Shown in pieces: positions 36,517 to 45,622 of a stretch of 64,000 nt of DNA. Each line of letters starts with the position of its first letter. Position 1 is the stretch's first letter. Source of the DNA: CAIVAT01 sp049317265 (GTDB taxonomy: Bacteria > Bacteroidota > Bacteroidia > Bacteroidales > FEN-979); the NCBI GenBank assembly GCA_049317265.1, contig JBMOIP010000008.1, forward strand, positions 1 to 64,000. Direction: 5' to 3'. The translations under genes were made by a program, and so were the position numbers. The notes beneath the pieces were generated by a model. It was not told the DNA's origin and made no database searches. It saw only the letters and a program-made list of their open reading frames with translations.

Positions 36517-39500
36517 ATGAAGAAAAAAAATAGTCTTTCGGTCCTGCTAATGCCCGCCATCCTTCTGTGGGTATCTCTCTTAGCCAGTTCAGCAGCATTG
36601 GCACAAAATGATAAACCAGCTGATGCAGTCACCAGGGTGCGGCCTGCCTCCGCCGAAACCGTTACGGCAATTATGGAACGTGCCCGGCTTGCACCTCCGC
36701 AAACCATGCACGAGCGGCCTGAAAGGGAGTACCCCGACCGTTCAAGCCTTCCGCAAAACCCTTTTTCCCCGAATACTGCAACGTATCCCGAAATAGAAAT
36801 GGGCCTTAACACTCCGCAAAACGAATCCACCGACCTGCCGCAAACGATCGGTACCAATATTAATGGTTTCACCAGCAGTCCCACAAACGGGCCATTTCCC
36901 CCTGATAATATGGGAGCAATCGGACCTACCCAGTATATTGTCGCAGTGAACGGAATCATCAGGTCATTCAGTGCCGCAAACGGTTCGGCAGACGGGGTGT
37001 TGAATGTTACTCCTGACGTATTTTTCTCCTCTGTCATGACGCCCCCCATTGCCAGTAATTTCACCTCGGATCCGAGGATACGGTACGACCGGTTTTCCGG
37101 AAGATGGATCATCATCATCATTGATGTACCAAACGGCGGCGCTTTGGCAAACAGGGTCCTGCTGGCAGTTAGCAATTCATCGACCATCACGGCGGGTACC
37201 ACCTGGACCTTCTCACAGTTTACCGGGCAGGCAAGCACATTCATCGACTATCCTACCATCGGGATCGATGTGAATGCCGTATATATCGGGGGAAACATGT
37301 TTTCGCTGGCCGGGAGTTTTCTTCGTACCAACGGCTATGTTATTAACCGGGCCAACCTGATGTCGGGAGGGGTCTATACTGTTTACACCTTCCTTAGCCT
37401 TGCTTCGGGAGCAGGAGCCGGGCCCTACACACCCCAGGGGGTCGATAATTTTGACATCAGCGCAACGCAGGGTTATTTCATCGGTGCGGATAACGCAACC
37501 TATGGCACCCTGATGCTGCGCCGGGTAAGTACCCCTGCTGGTGTTCCCACCATTTCAGCAAATATTTCTCTCACTGTCAGCGCTACCTCAGGACCACAAA
37601 CTGTTCCCCACCTGGGAAATTCCGGTGGAACAAGTGGTAACCTGGATGCAATTGACGACAGGTTGTATGCGGCGATGATCAGGAACGGGCACTTATGGAC
37701 AGCACAGACCATCTACGTGAATGCAACAGGCACAACCACTTCGGCGAATCGCAATGGTGTGCGCTGGTATGACCTCATCAACCTGGGCACCACCCCAGCG
37801 GTGAGCCAGTCGGGAACGATTTTTGACCCGGCCGGAAGTGGTCCGAGATGGTACTTTTTCCCGTCGGTCATGGCCACCGGACAGGGACATGCCGCATTTA
37901 GCCTCACTACAGCCGGAACCAATTTCATGGCCAATGCCGCCACTACCGGAAGATTGTCAGGTGATGCAACGGGAACCACGATGACTCCGGTCTTAACAAC
38001 AGCCAGCGCAACGGCATACAACCCAACAGGCGACCCGGGAGGTGCCGGAGGAAGGAGATGGGGCGATTACTCCTACGTTTCACTGGACCCGTTGGATGAT
38101 ATGACCATGTGGATGGTAAACCAGTATTGTGCCGGCTCCAACGTTTACGGCTGCAATTTTACCAAACTGATCGCGCCGCCACCCGCCACTCCTTCAAGTT
38201 GCCTCCCTGCATCAACATTGGCAGGCCAGGCTTCTGTAAGTATAGCCGTGACCGGAACTTCAGTGAGCGGTTCAGGTTTTTATGATCCCGGAACCAACCT
38301 CGCAGCGCCTGCCCTCGCTTTTCATCACATCTCGGCAACTGTCACCGGTGGGGTGGTGGTGAATTCCGTAACCTATACCGATCCGACACATATTACCCTG
38401 AATATCAACACAACAGCTGCATCAGCAGGAATGCAGACCGTTACGGTTACCAATCCCGACGGCCAGTCGCTGGCAGGAGCGATCCTCAGAATATGCCCTG
38501 TGATCGCAGTTCAGAACCCCGCCTCAGCAAGCGGAACAGCCGGGGCAGTGTTCAGCAAAACCTTCACATCCACCGGTGGGTCAGGGGTGGTGACCTACAG
38601 CACATCCAGCACATTGCCCGCCGGGTTGACCTTCTCTTCAGCGGGTGTACTGAGCGGCGTACCCTCCGTGACCGGCACTTTCCCGATCATTGTAATTGCC
38701 ACAGATGCTAATGGATGTACCGGTACCGGCACCACTTATAGCCTGTTATTAAGTTGTCCTGTTCAAAGCCCTTCCATCCTGTCAAGCGGTCCAACAACGT
38801 TTTGTCCTGGCGGATCCGTGCAGCTTACCTCCACGGGAGGCAATGCCATTCAGTTCGCGGGGACCGGAAATTATGTGACCATTCCGTCAACGATCAATTC
38901 CCAGTTCGGCACCAACCGGATCACCGTGGAAGGTTGGTTTTACCAGACTGCCGCCACGGTCGGCACCCCGGTACTGGTGGGAGAGGCTTTCCTGGGAGAC
39001 GGTACTGTGAAATTTTCAATTTACATGAACGGCCAGCAGATCGTAGCAGGTTTCTTTGCCGGAGCATGGATCAACGCAGTGAGCACGGTGAACCTGCCAT
39101 TGAACGCCTGGACCCATATTGCGGCCACCTACGATCAAACAGCCATCAGGATATATGTCAATGGGGTTGCTGCTGGTTCCCTTGCCGCCTCCGCTGTGCT
39201 GCCAACAGCCAGCGAAGAGTGGCGGATTGCCAGAAGATGGGATCTTGCGGAGTATTTTACAGGCAGAATGGATGAGATCCGCATCTGGAATGTCGCAAGA
39301 TCACAGGCACAGATCCAGGCGGGAATGAGCAGTGTCGTTCCGCCTTCGACCAGCGGACTTGTGGCCTATTACAAACTCGACGAAGGAACCGGAACAAACG
39401 TGGCCGACCTTACCGGTCACGGCTATAGCGGCGCCTTTGCTGGCGCACCCACCTGGGTCATCCCATCCACCGCGCCATTGGCGGGTTATGCGGGATACCT

Positions 39501-40425
39501 CTGGTCAAACGGAGTCACCACCTCAGGTCTCACGGCCAATGCATCGGGAAATTATGCAGTGACTGTCACTGACCTTTATGGTTGTACTGGCACCACTGCT
39601 CCGGTAACGGTAACGGTAAAAGCCCTGACAGGCGCAGCCAGCGCAGTTTCCGGACCATCCGTCACTGCCCAGGGTCATACCGGTATCGCCTACTCGGTTG
39701 CACCCATTGCAAATGCTACAGGGTATGTGTGGACATTGCCGGCAGGAGCCTCCATCGCCACAGGAACCAACACGAACAGTATCACGGTTAATTTTTCGGC
39801 TGCTGCAGTTTCAGGAAACATCACTGTTTACGGCACAAATGACTGTGGAAACGGAGCTGTATCTCCCTCTCTGGCCGTCACGGTAATTGCCTCCACCCTG
39901 AATCCCGGGAACACGGTGCTTGCCTCAGGCAACATTCAGTGTTATAACGCACTCCAGACGGTCACAATAGCAGGGGGCGCCACTACGTTCGTGGTACAGA
40001 TCGGCGGCAGCGCTACGATGATCGCCGGTCAGAACATCGACTACCAGAGCGGGACTACGGTCCTTCCCGGGGGATACATGCACGGGTACATCACCACCAA
40101 TAACCAGTATTGCGGCGGCATGGCCCCCTCCATGCTCACGATTGTCGCGGGTGAGGAGACAATTCCTGCTATTTCTGCATCTCCTTTCATGAAAGTTTAC
40201 CCGAACCCGACATCCGGCGTGTTTACGATCGAATTGACGGGCGACAGGGGATCCCAATCCGTAAAAGTTGAATTGTTCAACATGAACGGTGCCCGGCTGA
40301 TGAGTAAAAACATGAACGGCGATAGTAAATACTCCCTGTCAATTGCTGATATGCCGCCAGGACTCTATTTCCTGCATGTTGTCTCCGGAAATACTGCCGA
40401 AACGGTCAAACTCATCAAGTTATAA
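36517..40425 (+). CDS. T9SS-secreted multidomain surface protein with LamG and Ig-like domains
   Basis: 1302 residues. The signal peptide ends near SAALAQ. Residues about 110-560 form a large domain starting PPDNMGAIGPTQYIVAVNG and rich in aromatic/Gly strands, possibly a beta-propeller. Then come a putative Ig domain (TLPAGLTFSSAGVLSGVPSV), a LamG/concanavalin-like domain (ITVEGWFY to MDEIRIWNVARS, about 800-940), a PKD-like segment, and a T9SS type A tail (KVYPNPTSGVFTIELTG to AETVKLIKL). LamG folds often bind glycans or proteins, which suggests adhesion. It ends at a strong terminator. Confidence 0.92.
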   Translation: MKKKNSLSVLLMPAILLWVSLLASSAALAQNDKPADAVTRVRPASAETVTAIMERARLAPPQTMHERPEREYPDRSSLPQNPFSPNTATYPEIEMGLNTPQNESTDLPQTIGTNINGFTSSPTNGPFPPDNMGAIGPTQYIVAVNGIIRSFSAANGSADGVLNVTPDVFFSSVMTPPIASNFTSDPRIRYDRFSGRWIIIIIDVPNGGALANRVLLAVSNSSTITAGTTWTFSQFTGQASTFIDYPTIGIDVNAVYIGGNMFSLAGSFLRTNGYVINRANLMSGGVYTVYTFLSLASGAGAGPYTPQGVDNFDISATQGYFIGADNATYGTLMLRRVSTPAGVPTISANISLTVSATSGPQTVPHLGNSGGTSGNLDAIDDRLYAAMIRNGHLWTAQTIYVNATGTTTSANRNGVRWYDLINLGTTPAVSQSGTIFDPAGSGPRWYFFPSVMATGQGHAAFSLTTAGTNFMANAATTGRLSGDATGTTMTPVLTTASATAYNPTGDPGGAGGRRWGDYSYVSLDPLDDMTMWMVNQYCAGSNVYGCNFTKLIAPPPATPSSCLPASTLAGQASVSIAVTGTSVSGSGFYDPGTNLAAPALAFHHISATVTGGVVVNSVTYTDPTHITLNINTTAASAGMQTVTVTNPDGQSLAGAILRICPVIAVQNPASASGTAGAVFSKTFTSTGGSGVVTYSTSSTLPAGLTFSSAGVLSGVPSVTGTFPIIVIATDANGCTGTGTTYSLLLSCPVQSPSILSSGPTTFCPGGSVQLTSTGGNAIQFAGTGNYVTIPSTINSQFGTNRITVEGWFYQTAATVGTPVLVGEAFLGDGTVKFSIYMNGQQIVAGFFAGAWINAVSTVNLPLNAWTHIAATYDQTAIRIYVNGVAAGSLAASAVLPTASEEWRIARRWDLAEYFTGRMDEIRIWNVARSQAQIQAGMSSVVPPSTSGLVAYYKLDEGTGTNVADLTGHGYSGAFAGAPTWVIPSTAPLAGYAGYLWSNGVTTSGLTANASGNYAVTVTDLYGCTGTTAPVTVTVKALTGAASAVSGPSVTAQGHTGIAYSVAPIANATGYVWTLPAGASIATGTNTNSITVNFSAAAVSGNITVYGTNDCGNGAVSPSLAVTVIASTLNPGNTVLASGNIQCYNALQTVTIAGGATTFVVQIGGSATMIAGQNIDYQSGTTVLPGGYMHGYITTNNQYCGGMAPSMLTIVAGEETIPAISASPFMKVYPNPTSGVFTIELTGDRGSQSVKVELFNMNGARLMSKNMNGDSKYSLSIADMPPGLYFLHVVSGNTAETVKLIKL

Positions 40426-40450
40426 ATAGGATAGCATCAATCCTTAAAGA

Positions 40451-40487
40451 AAAAAGCCCTCAGACCAGCTTGGTTTGAGGGCTTTTT
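40451..40487. terminator. strong bidirectional Rho-independent terminator
   Basis: A 17-bp stem (AAAAAGCCCTCAGACCA and TGGTTTGAGGGCTTTTT, one G-T type mismatch) surrounds a three-base loop, with A/T-runs on both sides. It lies between the convergent LamG/T9SS gene and alcohol dehydrogenase gene, so it can terminate both. Confidence 0.9.
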
Positions 40488-40511
40488 AATTCCACCTGAT
40501 CGATTTCCTTA

Positions 40512-41570
40512 TTACTTTTTCAGAGAGGCCAGGTCAATGACAAAACGGTAGCGTACATCGCTTTTAAGCATTCGCTCATATGCTTCATTGATATCCTGGA
40601 TGTTGATGATCTCAATTTCGGATACGATATTGTGTTCACCGCAGAAATCGAGCAACTCCTGTGTTTCTGCGATACCGCCGATTACAGATCCTGCTACGGC
40701 TTTTCTGCCAAGGATCATGGGTACGGTATTAAGCATTGGTTCCAGTCCACCCAGGTAACCAACCAACACCAGGGTACCGCTGACATTTAAAGTGGAAACA
40801 TAGGGATTCACATCATGAACATATGGAACGGTATCGATAATCAGATCAAATTTTCCTTTCACTGAGTTCATCTGCTGATTGTCGGTAGAGATGATCACCT
40901 CATCTGCGCCAAGTTCCATCGCATCTTTCCGCTTATCCGGTGTTCGTGAAAACAGGGTAACCTCGGCGCCTAAGCCTTTTGCCAGTTTAATGGCCATGTG
41001 TCCAAGTCCGCCCAAACCTGCAACCGCTACTTTGCTGCCTTTCCCGACTTTCCAGTGACGAAGCGGTGACCAGGTGGTAATGCCGGCACAAAGCAAAGGT
41101 GCAACAGCGGCCAGATCAAGGTTTGAAGGCACTTTCAAAGTGAAGTGTTCATCCACCACTACCTTTTCCGAATAGCCGCCGAATGTCTGCATTCCCAAAT
41201 GTTTGTCCCTGCCGTTGTAAGTTCCTGTAAACCCGTTCAGGCAGTATTGTTCTAGATCGTGTTTGCAGCTGTCACACTCACGGCAGGAGTCGACAAGGCA
41301 CCCAACCGCGGCTAAATCTCCCACACTAATTTTGGTGACTTCACTGCCGACCCGGGTAACTTTCCCCACAATTTCATGGCCGGGAACTGCCGGGTAGACG
41401 GTGCCGCCCCAGTCATTTCTTGCGGTGTGCAAATCGGAGTGGCATACCCCACAAAATAAAATTTCAATTTCAACATCTTTTGCAGTTACATCCCTCCGAA
41501 GGATGTTCATTTGCTTTAGAGGCGCATCAATTGCCTCTGTTCCATATGCTTTTACGTTGCTGGTTTTCAT
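40512..41570 (-). CDS. zinc-dependent NAD(P)H alcohol dehydrogenase (YahK/cinnamyl-type)
   Basis: This 352-residue cytosolic medium-chain dehydrogenase reduces aldehydes with NADPH. Catalytic zinc ligands are Cys in CGVCHSDLH, His/Glu in GHEIVGKV and Cys in PLLCAGITTW. Four clustered cysteines (GCLVDSC to QYCLN region) bind structural zinc. The Rossmann motif is AGLGGLGHMAIKLAK. The sequence follows the CAD/YahK group closely. It is transcribed alone, with a bidirectional terminator behind it. Confidence 0.95.
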   Translation of the reverse strand: MKTSNVKAYGTEAIDAPLKQMNILRRDVTAKDVEIEILFCGVCHSDLHTARNDWGGTVYPAVPGHEIVGKVTRVGSEVTKISVGDLAAVGCLVDSCRECDSCKHDLEQYCLNGFTGTYNGRDKHLGMQTFGGYSEKVVVDEHFTLKVPSNLDLAAVAPLLCAGITTWSPLRHWKVGKGSKVAVAGLGGLGHMAIKLAKGLGAEVTLFSRTPDKRKDAMELGADEVIISTDNQQMNSVKGKFDLIIDTVPYVHDVNPYVSTLNVSGTLVLVGYLGGLEPMLNTVPMILGRKAVAGSVIGGIAETQELLDFCGEHNIVSEIEIINIQDINEAYERMLKSDVRYRFVIDLASLKK

Positions 41571-41611
41571 CTTATCTATAGTTGTTTATTTGTTTATCAA
41601 GGTATATAACT

Positions 41612-42157
41612 TCATTTAACTATTTTATTGTCTTCTATTTTCGGAATTAACCCAAACCAGTGTAAATCAGCATAACGATTCTTATTGTCATACTCTCTGT
41701 AAGAACAATATACATACTGTTTTTGAAGGACATTTTTCCTGCTGATTAAACTGGATATGATTGCACCCATGTAGCTTTCGTGATAGTTAATAACGATCTG
41801 ACAATATGTTTTCCCGTTCATTTCCAGCGTATCTATTCTGGGTACAGCTAACTTCACATCCCCTGCATAAAACTGTAACACAGCTTTCGTTAATAATTGA
41901 TTGGAGCCCCCGGTAGGTGTGCCGTACAGGGAGATTTTCCCAATTGCGGAAACCACTCCAGTCTTACCATCATAATAATTCCCATATTCCACAGAAAATG
42001 AATCAGCCTGAAGGATTTCACTCTTGCTGATGAGCATTGAATCTGCCGGCATATTTGGCGTCGTTGCTGTTATTTTCTCTTGTTCCTGGTTGGATTGACC
42101 CATGGAAATCACATAAAGGAGTCCTCCGAAAATTGCAGTCGAAATTAATTTTTTCAT
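41612..42157 (-). CDS. hypothetical exported protein (181 aa)
   Basis: A signal peptide (MKKLISTAIFGGLLYVISMGQ) is followed by a mixed alpha/beta mature part with no motif I recognise. The region around GKTYCQIVINYHESYMGAI suggests a compact globular domain. It lies 41 bases upstream of the alcohol dehydrogenase gene on the same strand, and no functional tie is obvious. Confidence 0.65.
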   Translation of the reverse strand: MKKLISTAIFGGLLYVISMGQSNQEQEKITATTPNMPADSMLISKSEILQADSFSVEYGNYYDGKTGVVSAIGKISLYGTPTGGSNQLLTKAVLQFYAGDVKLAVPRIDTLEMNGKTYCQIVINYHESYMGAIISSLISRKNVLQKQYVYCSYREYDNKNRYADLHWFGLIPKIEDNKIVK

Positions 42158-42274
42158 GGCATCAAGTTTTATGTTTTCTTTTCATTTATTGGCGGATCTT
42201 GCCATCTGTCTTTTTTTTATATTGCCTGAGCGGAATCGTACCCGTAGATAAAATTTGATGGACCTTTGAATCTA

Positions 42275-42443
42275 AATGACCCTTCCCCGGCCCTCCCCTT
42301 GAAGGGGAGGGAGTACGTTTGTCGAGGATTCCAAACGATTTCATTGAAGAATGGATGATCCTTGCGGTTTCACAATGAGGACATCTCTTGTGGCTGGCAC
42401 AGGGTTCCCCCTCCCCTTCAAGAAGGGCCGGGGAAGGGTCATT
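42275..42443. mobile_element. 169-bp element with 20-bp perfect terminal inverted repeats (MITE-like)
   Basis: AATGACCCTTCCCCGGCCCT at 42275-42294 is the exact reverse complement of 42424-42443. The arms continue inward imperfectly through the TTGAAGGGGAGGG motif. The interior of about 95 bases has no coding potential. No clear target-site duplication is visible. The left arm alone also contains a CCCTCCCC/GGGGAGGG hairpin like the one at 10026. Confidence 0.6.
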
Positions 42444-42626
42444 GACTTTCCGAATGAGGTTTCAATATGTGAACTGGTACAATTGTGCTCAATCAATTTT
42501 TTCTATTTCAGACAAGAAACAAATATACTTATTTTTCATTGTTTGAGTAATCATAGCCGTGGAGCAGCCAAATATCAATAACCACGGGTAAAACCTATGC
42601 AGGCATGAAGGTGTGAAGAATTTTCA

Positions 42627-42634
42627 TACATTTG
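42627..42634 (+). promoter_or_regulatory. TAnnTTTG -7-like box upstream of SGNH hydrolase operon
   Basis: TACATTTG lies 21 bases before ATG 42656. No -33 TTG is seen at suitable distance. Confidence 0.4.
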
Positions 42635-42655
42635 ACAGAACAAATCCACTAAGTC

Positions 42656-43231
42656 ATGAACTGGGAAACTCTTCTCTGCGCCGGCGACAGCATCACGATA
42701 GGCGCGAGATCCTACCTTAGCTACCCCGAATACTGCGGAGATTTTTTGTCGAAGGAAACCAGGAAACACTGGAATGTGGTCAACCATGCCATGCCAGCCC
42801 TGATGACCATCGACCTGGCCAGGAGCATCGACAAAAATTTCGCTGCATTGAAGGGCATCAGGCCCGACGTTGCCACAATCCTTGTAGGAACCAACGATTT
42901 AAAGTCCGATGTTTCACCGGGAATCTTCAAGATTGCCTACAGCTTATTGGTCTTGAAAATCAGGCTGATTGTTGGGAATAACAATGTAATCCTGATCGAA
43001 ATTCCAAAATTGAAGAACGGTGTGATGCTCCCGTATCGGATTGACATGAACCAGAAAGTCCTTGAATACAATGCCATCATCCGGGAAATTGCGGGGGAGG
43101 AAGGCATGATATCCGCTCCCATTGAATGTGACGATAACTGTTTTTTCGATGGTGTTCATTTGAATGAACAGGGAAGTGAGGTTTTCGGAAAGCAACTGGC
43201 TGATCAGATATTAAAGCTAAGAACCGGCTGA
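42656..43231 (+). CDS. SGNH/GDSL-type hydrolase
   Basis: This 191-residue predicted esterase or acyl hydrolase has no signal peptide, so it is probably cytosolic. Block I is CAGDSITIGARS (nucleophile Ser12), block III is VGTNDLKSD, and the C-terminal Asp/His pair is in FFDGVHLNEQG. Members can de-acetylate glycans or act on lipids. Its TGA stop shares a base with the ATG of the UDP-GlcNAc 2-epimerase gene (43231), placing it first in a sugar-related operon; a role in sugar O-acetyl editing is inference. Confidence 0.88.
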   Translation: MNWETLLCAGDSITIGARSYLSYPEYCGDFLSKETRKHWNVVNHAMPALMTIDLARSIDKNFAALKGIRPDVATILVGTNDLKSDVSPGIFKIAYSLLVLKIRLIVGNNNVILIEIPKLKNGVMLPYRIDMNQKVLEYNAIIREIAGEEGMISAPIECDDNCFFDGVHLNEQGSEVFGKQLADQILKLRTG

Positions 43232-44334
43232 TGTCGTTGAGCACACTGATTGTCTTTGGAACAAGGCCCGAAATTATTAAACTTGCCCCGGTCATCCTGG
43301 CGGTAAGACAAGCGTCATTGAAAAATGAGGTTGCCCTGGTATCCACCTCCCAGCATGACGAATTGCTGGAGGAACAACTTCGCTTCTGGAAGATAACACC
43401 CGATTACTTTCTTACCCCGGCCCCTTTTAAAGGCAACCTTGTAAGGCTTCTTTCCCACACGCTTTCAGGCCTTCAGGATATCATTGACCATATCGGAACG
43501 GTTGAGTACATCGTTGTTCAGGGAGACACGAATACTGCATTGGCCTGCTCCACCCTCTCTTTTATGAACCGGATTAAACTAATTCACATCGAAGCCGGGC
43601 TCAGAACGTTCGACTTTGAAAATCCATTTCCGGAGGAGTACAATCGCGTGATAACTTCAAAAACCGCCTGGTTCCATTTTGCACCCACCGAATTATCAAA
43701 GACGAATCTTATCAATGAAGGGGTCGATCCTTCCAGGATTATGGTTGTCGGAAATACAATTGTCGATGCGCTTTATCATGTGAAAGATCATAACCGGGAA
43801 GGAGTCGTTGGCAAAAAGAACCTGGTGATCATCACCCTTCACCGGAGAGAGAACATCGATCACCTGTATAAGGTGCTGATCGATGTGGTCACCCTTCTTT
43901 CCAGGGAGTACCCGAATCTTGCATTTGCCTGGATCACCCACCCGAATTGTGCGGAGAACATTGAGGCAGGAATTTCAGGGGTCGGAAATATCAGGCATTA
44001 CAACCATATTCCCTACAACACTTTTGTGGAATTGTACGGTTCCGCAAAAATGGTCATCACCGATTCTGGAGGTGTTTCAGAAGAGGCCATCCACCTCGGT
44101 CTGCCTCTCATTATTTTCAGGCGGCATACCGAGAGGGTAGAGGCTTTTAATGTAAACTATCCGATGATCGTATCGATAGAATAAGAAGAGATCATTTCAT
44201 TCTTTAAAACAACAATCAACCAGGAAGTTACGACCTGTTATTCATATGGGAACGGGAAGGCCGCCCTTGCGATTGCCAATTGGCTGGAAACAGAATTAAC
44301 GACAAAACACAGAAATGACAACGAATTATTATGA
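43231..44334 (+). pseudogene. wecB: UDP-N-acetylglucosamine 2-epimerase, interrupted by an in-frame TAA near the C-terminus
   Basis: The family makes UDP-ManNAc from UDP-GlcNAc for surface glycans. The uninterrupted reading runs 43231-44184 (317 residues) with GTRPEIIKLAPV, HIEAGLRTFD, TLHRRENID and TDSGGVSEEAIHLGLPLI. Immediately after the TAA at 44182-44184 the same frame continues to 44334 with EEIISFFKTTINQ and SYGNGKAALAIANWLE, matching the normal WecB C-terminus. Together they give about 366 residues, the usual family length. This is either a nonsense mutation, a sequencing error, or a tolerated truncation. The active-site residues are upstream of the stop, but the lost helices pack on the second domain, so activity is doubtful. 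Confidence 0.8.
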
Positions 44335-45622
44335 CATCGTGATCATCGGCGGCGGACCGGCCGGCACCGGGCTCCTGCTGAAAGCGCTGAAAGACGGACC
44401 AGGCAGCAAACTCTTCCAATTGCGTATCGCTTTGATAGAAAAATCTGATCATCTGATCAAAGGGGTGCTGACTGATTATAAGATTAACAGTGACACCCTG
44501 TCGGATGTCTTCCTGGAGTGCCTGGAAGGCGCGGCCGGCAGCTTCCTGGATTTCGGGAACCTGAAAGAGGAGATTGAAACCATTCAAAGGTTCAAAGGCC
44601 GCGCAATTCCGTTGAATGATATTGAAACCTATTACAATAAACTTGGTAAGTTGGTGAAGGAAACCCTCACGCAGATGAATTTCTGTGATTTCTTCATGAA
44701 TTCCGGGGCCGAAAAAATCGTCATGAAGGAGGATGGAACCTACCAGGTTTTTCTGTCGGGATCCGGGCCGGTTATAAATACCAGGCAGGTGGTGATGGCT
44801 ACAGGAGGCATCCCGAATGCAAATTGCGGGAACGCCGAATTTTTCGCCGGTAAAATCCCGCTCAGCCACTTTGCAGCAAAGTCAATTCATTCCGACCACC
44901 TGATGAGACATGGGATACCGCCAAATTTAAAGACAGGGTTGGTAAAAAATCCCAAAGTGGTTATTTTAGGCGGGAGCCATGGCGGCTTTTCTTCCGCCCA
45001 TATTTTACTGAACTCCGGAGAAAAAGTTGGTTTTTCAGCAAGTGGAATAAAAATCTGGAGTACCACATTGCCTAAAATCTATTTCTCGTCGAAGGAAGAA
45101 GCCGCTGAACACGGGTACAATGATTTTACCGCCGATGACATTTGTCCCGTTACCGGAAGGGTTTTCCGCCTTGCAGGCTTAAGGATGGATGGAAGGCAGT
45201 TGTACATGCAGATGGTTGGATTGAACGGCTATACCCCGGAGGAGAGGGTTCGGCTAAATGTTTTTGATGACCAGGAAAACGAGCTGTTGAATGATTTATC
45301 GGAAGCCGGGCTTGTTATCCTTGCCTTTGGATACAGGTTCAACATGTTACCGCTTTTTGACAAGTACAATCACCCGGTGAAGTTCGCCGGGACAACCACC
45401 GACCATTGGGTGAATGAGCAGTGTGAGATGGTTGATGATAACGGGGCGGCGATCCCCGGGTTATTCGCCATGGGACTTGCAACGGGGTTCATCCCCTCCG
45501 GAGTGCTTGGCGGGGAGCCCAGTTTCACCGGGCAGACCAATGGCATCTGGTATTATCAGAATATTCTTGCAGAGCAGATCATCAACCAGTTACAAGGTGA
45601 AAATATTACAGATCGCGCATAA
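44315..45622 (+). CDS. FAD/NAD(P)-binding oxidoreductase
   Basis: This 435-residue flavoprotein of unknown substrate has an N-terminal Rossmann motif VIIGGGPAGTG (residues about 9-19), a second dinucleotide-binding motif VVILGGSHGGFSS (about 215-227) and C-terminal LFAMGLATGFIPSG. This layout recalls flavin monooxygenases such as the lysine N6-hydroxylase group and related FAD/NAD(P)-binding proteins. It overlaps the full-length epimerase reading by 20 bases and the following glycosyltransferase by 26 bases, so the three are one transcriptional unit. It may modify an amino-sugar or amino-acid substituent of the glycan, which is speculative. Confidence 0.8.
   Translation: MTTNYYDIVIIGGGPAGTGLLLKALKDGPGSKLFQLRIALIEKSDHLIKGVLTDYKINSDTLSDVFLECLEGAAGSFLDFGNLKEEIETIQRFKGRAIPLNDIETYYNKLGKLVKETLTQMNFCDFFMNSGAEKIVMKEDGTYQVFLSGSGPVINTRQVVMATGGIPNANCGNAEFFAGKIPLSHFAAKSIHSDHLMRHGIPPNLKTGLVKNPKVVILGGSHGGFSSAHILLNSGEKVGFSASGIKIWSTTLPKIYFSSKEEAAEHGYNDFTADDICPVTGRVFRLAGLRMDGRQLYMQMVGLNGYTPEERVRLNVFDDQENELLNDLSEAGLVILAFGYRFNMLPLFDKYNHPVKFAGTTTDHWVNEQCEMVDDNGAAIPGLFAMGLATGFIPSGVLGGEPSFTGQTNGIWYYQNILAEQIINQLQGENITDRA

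Larger units (their letters stand above)
42158..42655. other. 498-base intergenic region with a MITE-like element
   Basis: No coding sequence is supported here. The middle is occupied by the 169-base inverted-repeat element at 42275-42443. The right end carries a TAnnTTTG box for the SGNH hydrolase gene. Confidence 0.6.

Noticed and set aside
42351..42581. 76-codon reading frame in the 42.3 kb intergenic region
   Set aside because: It crosses the right terminal repeat of the MITE-like element and has no family similarity or start-site support.
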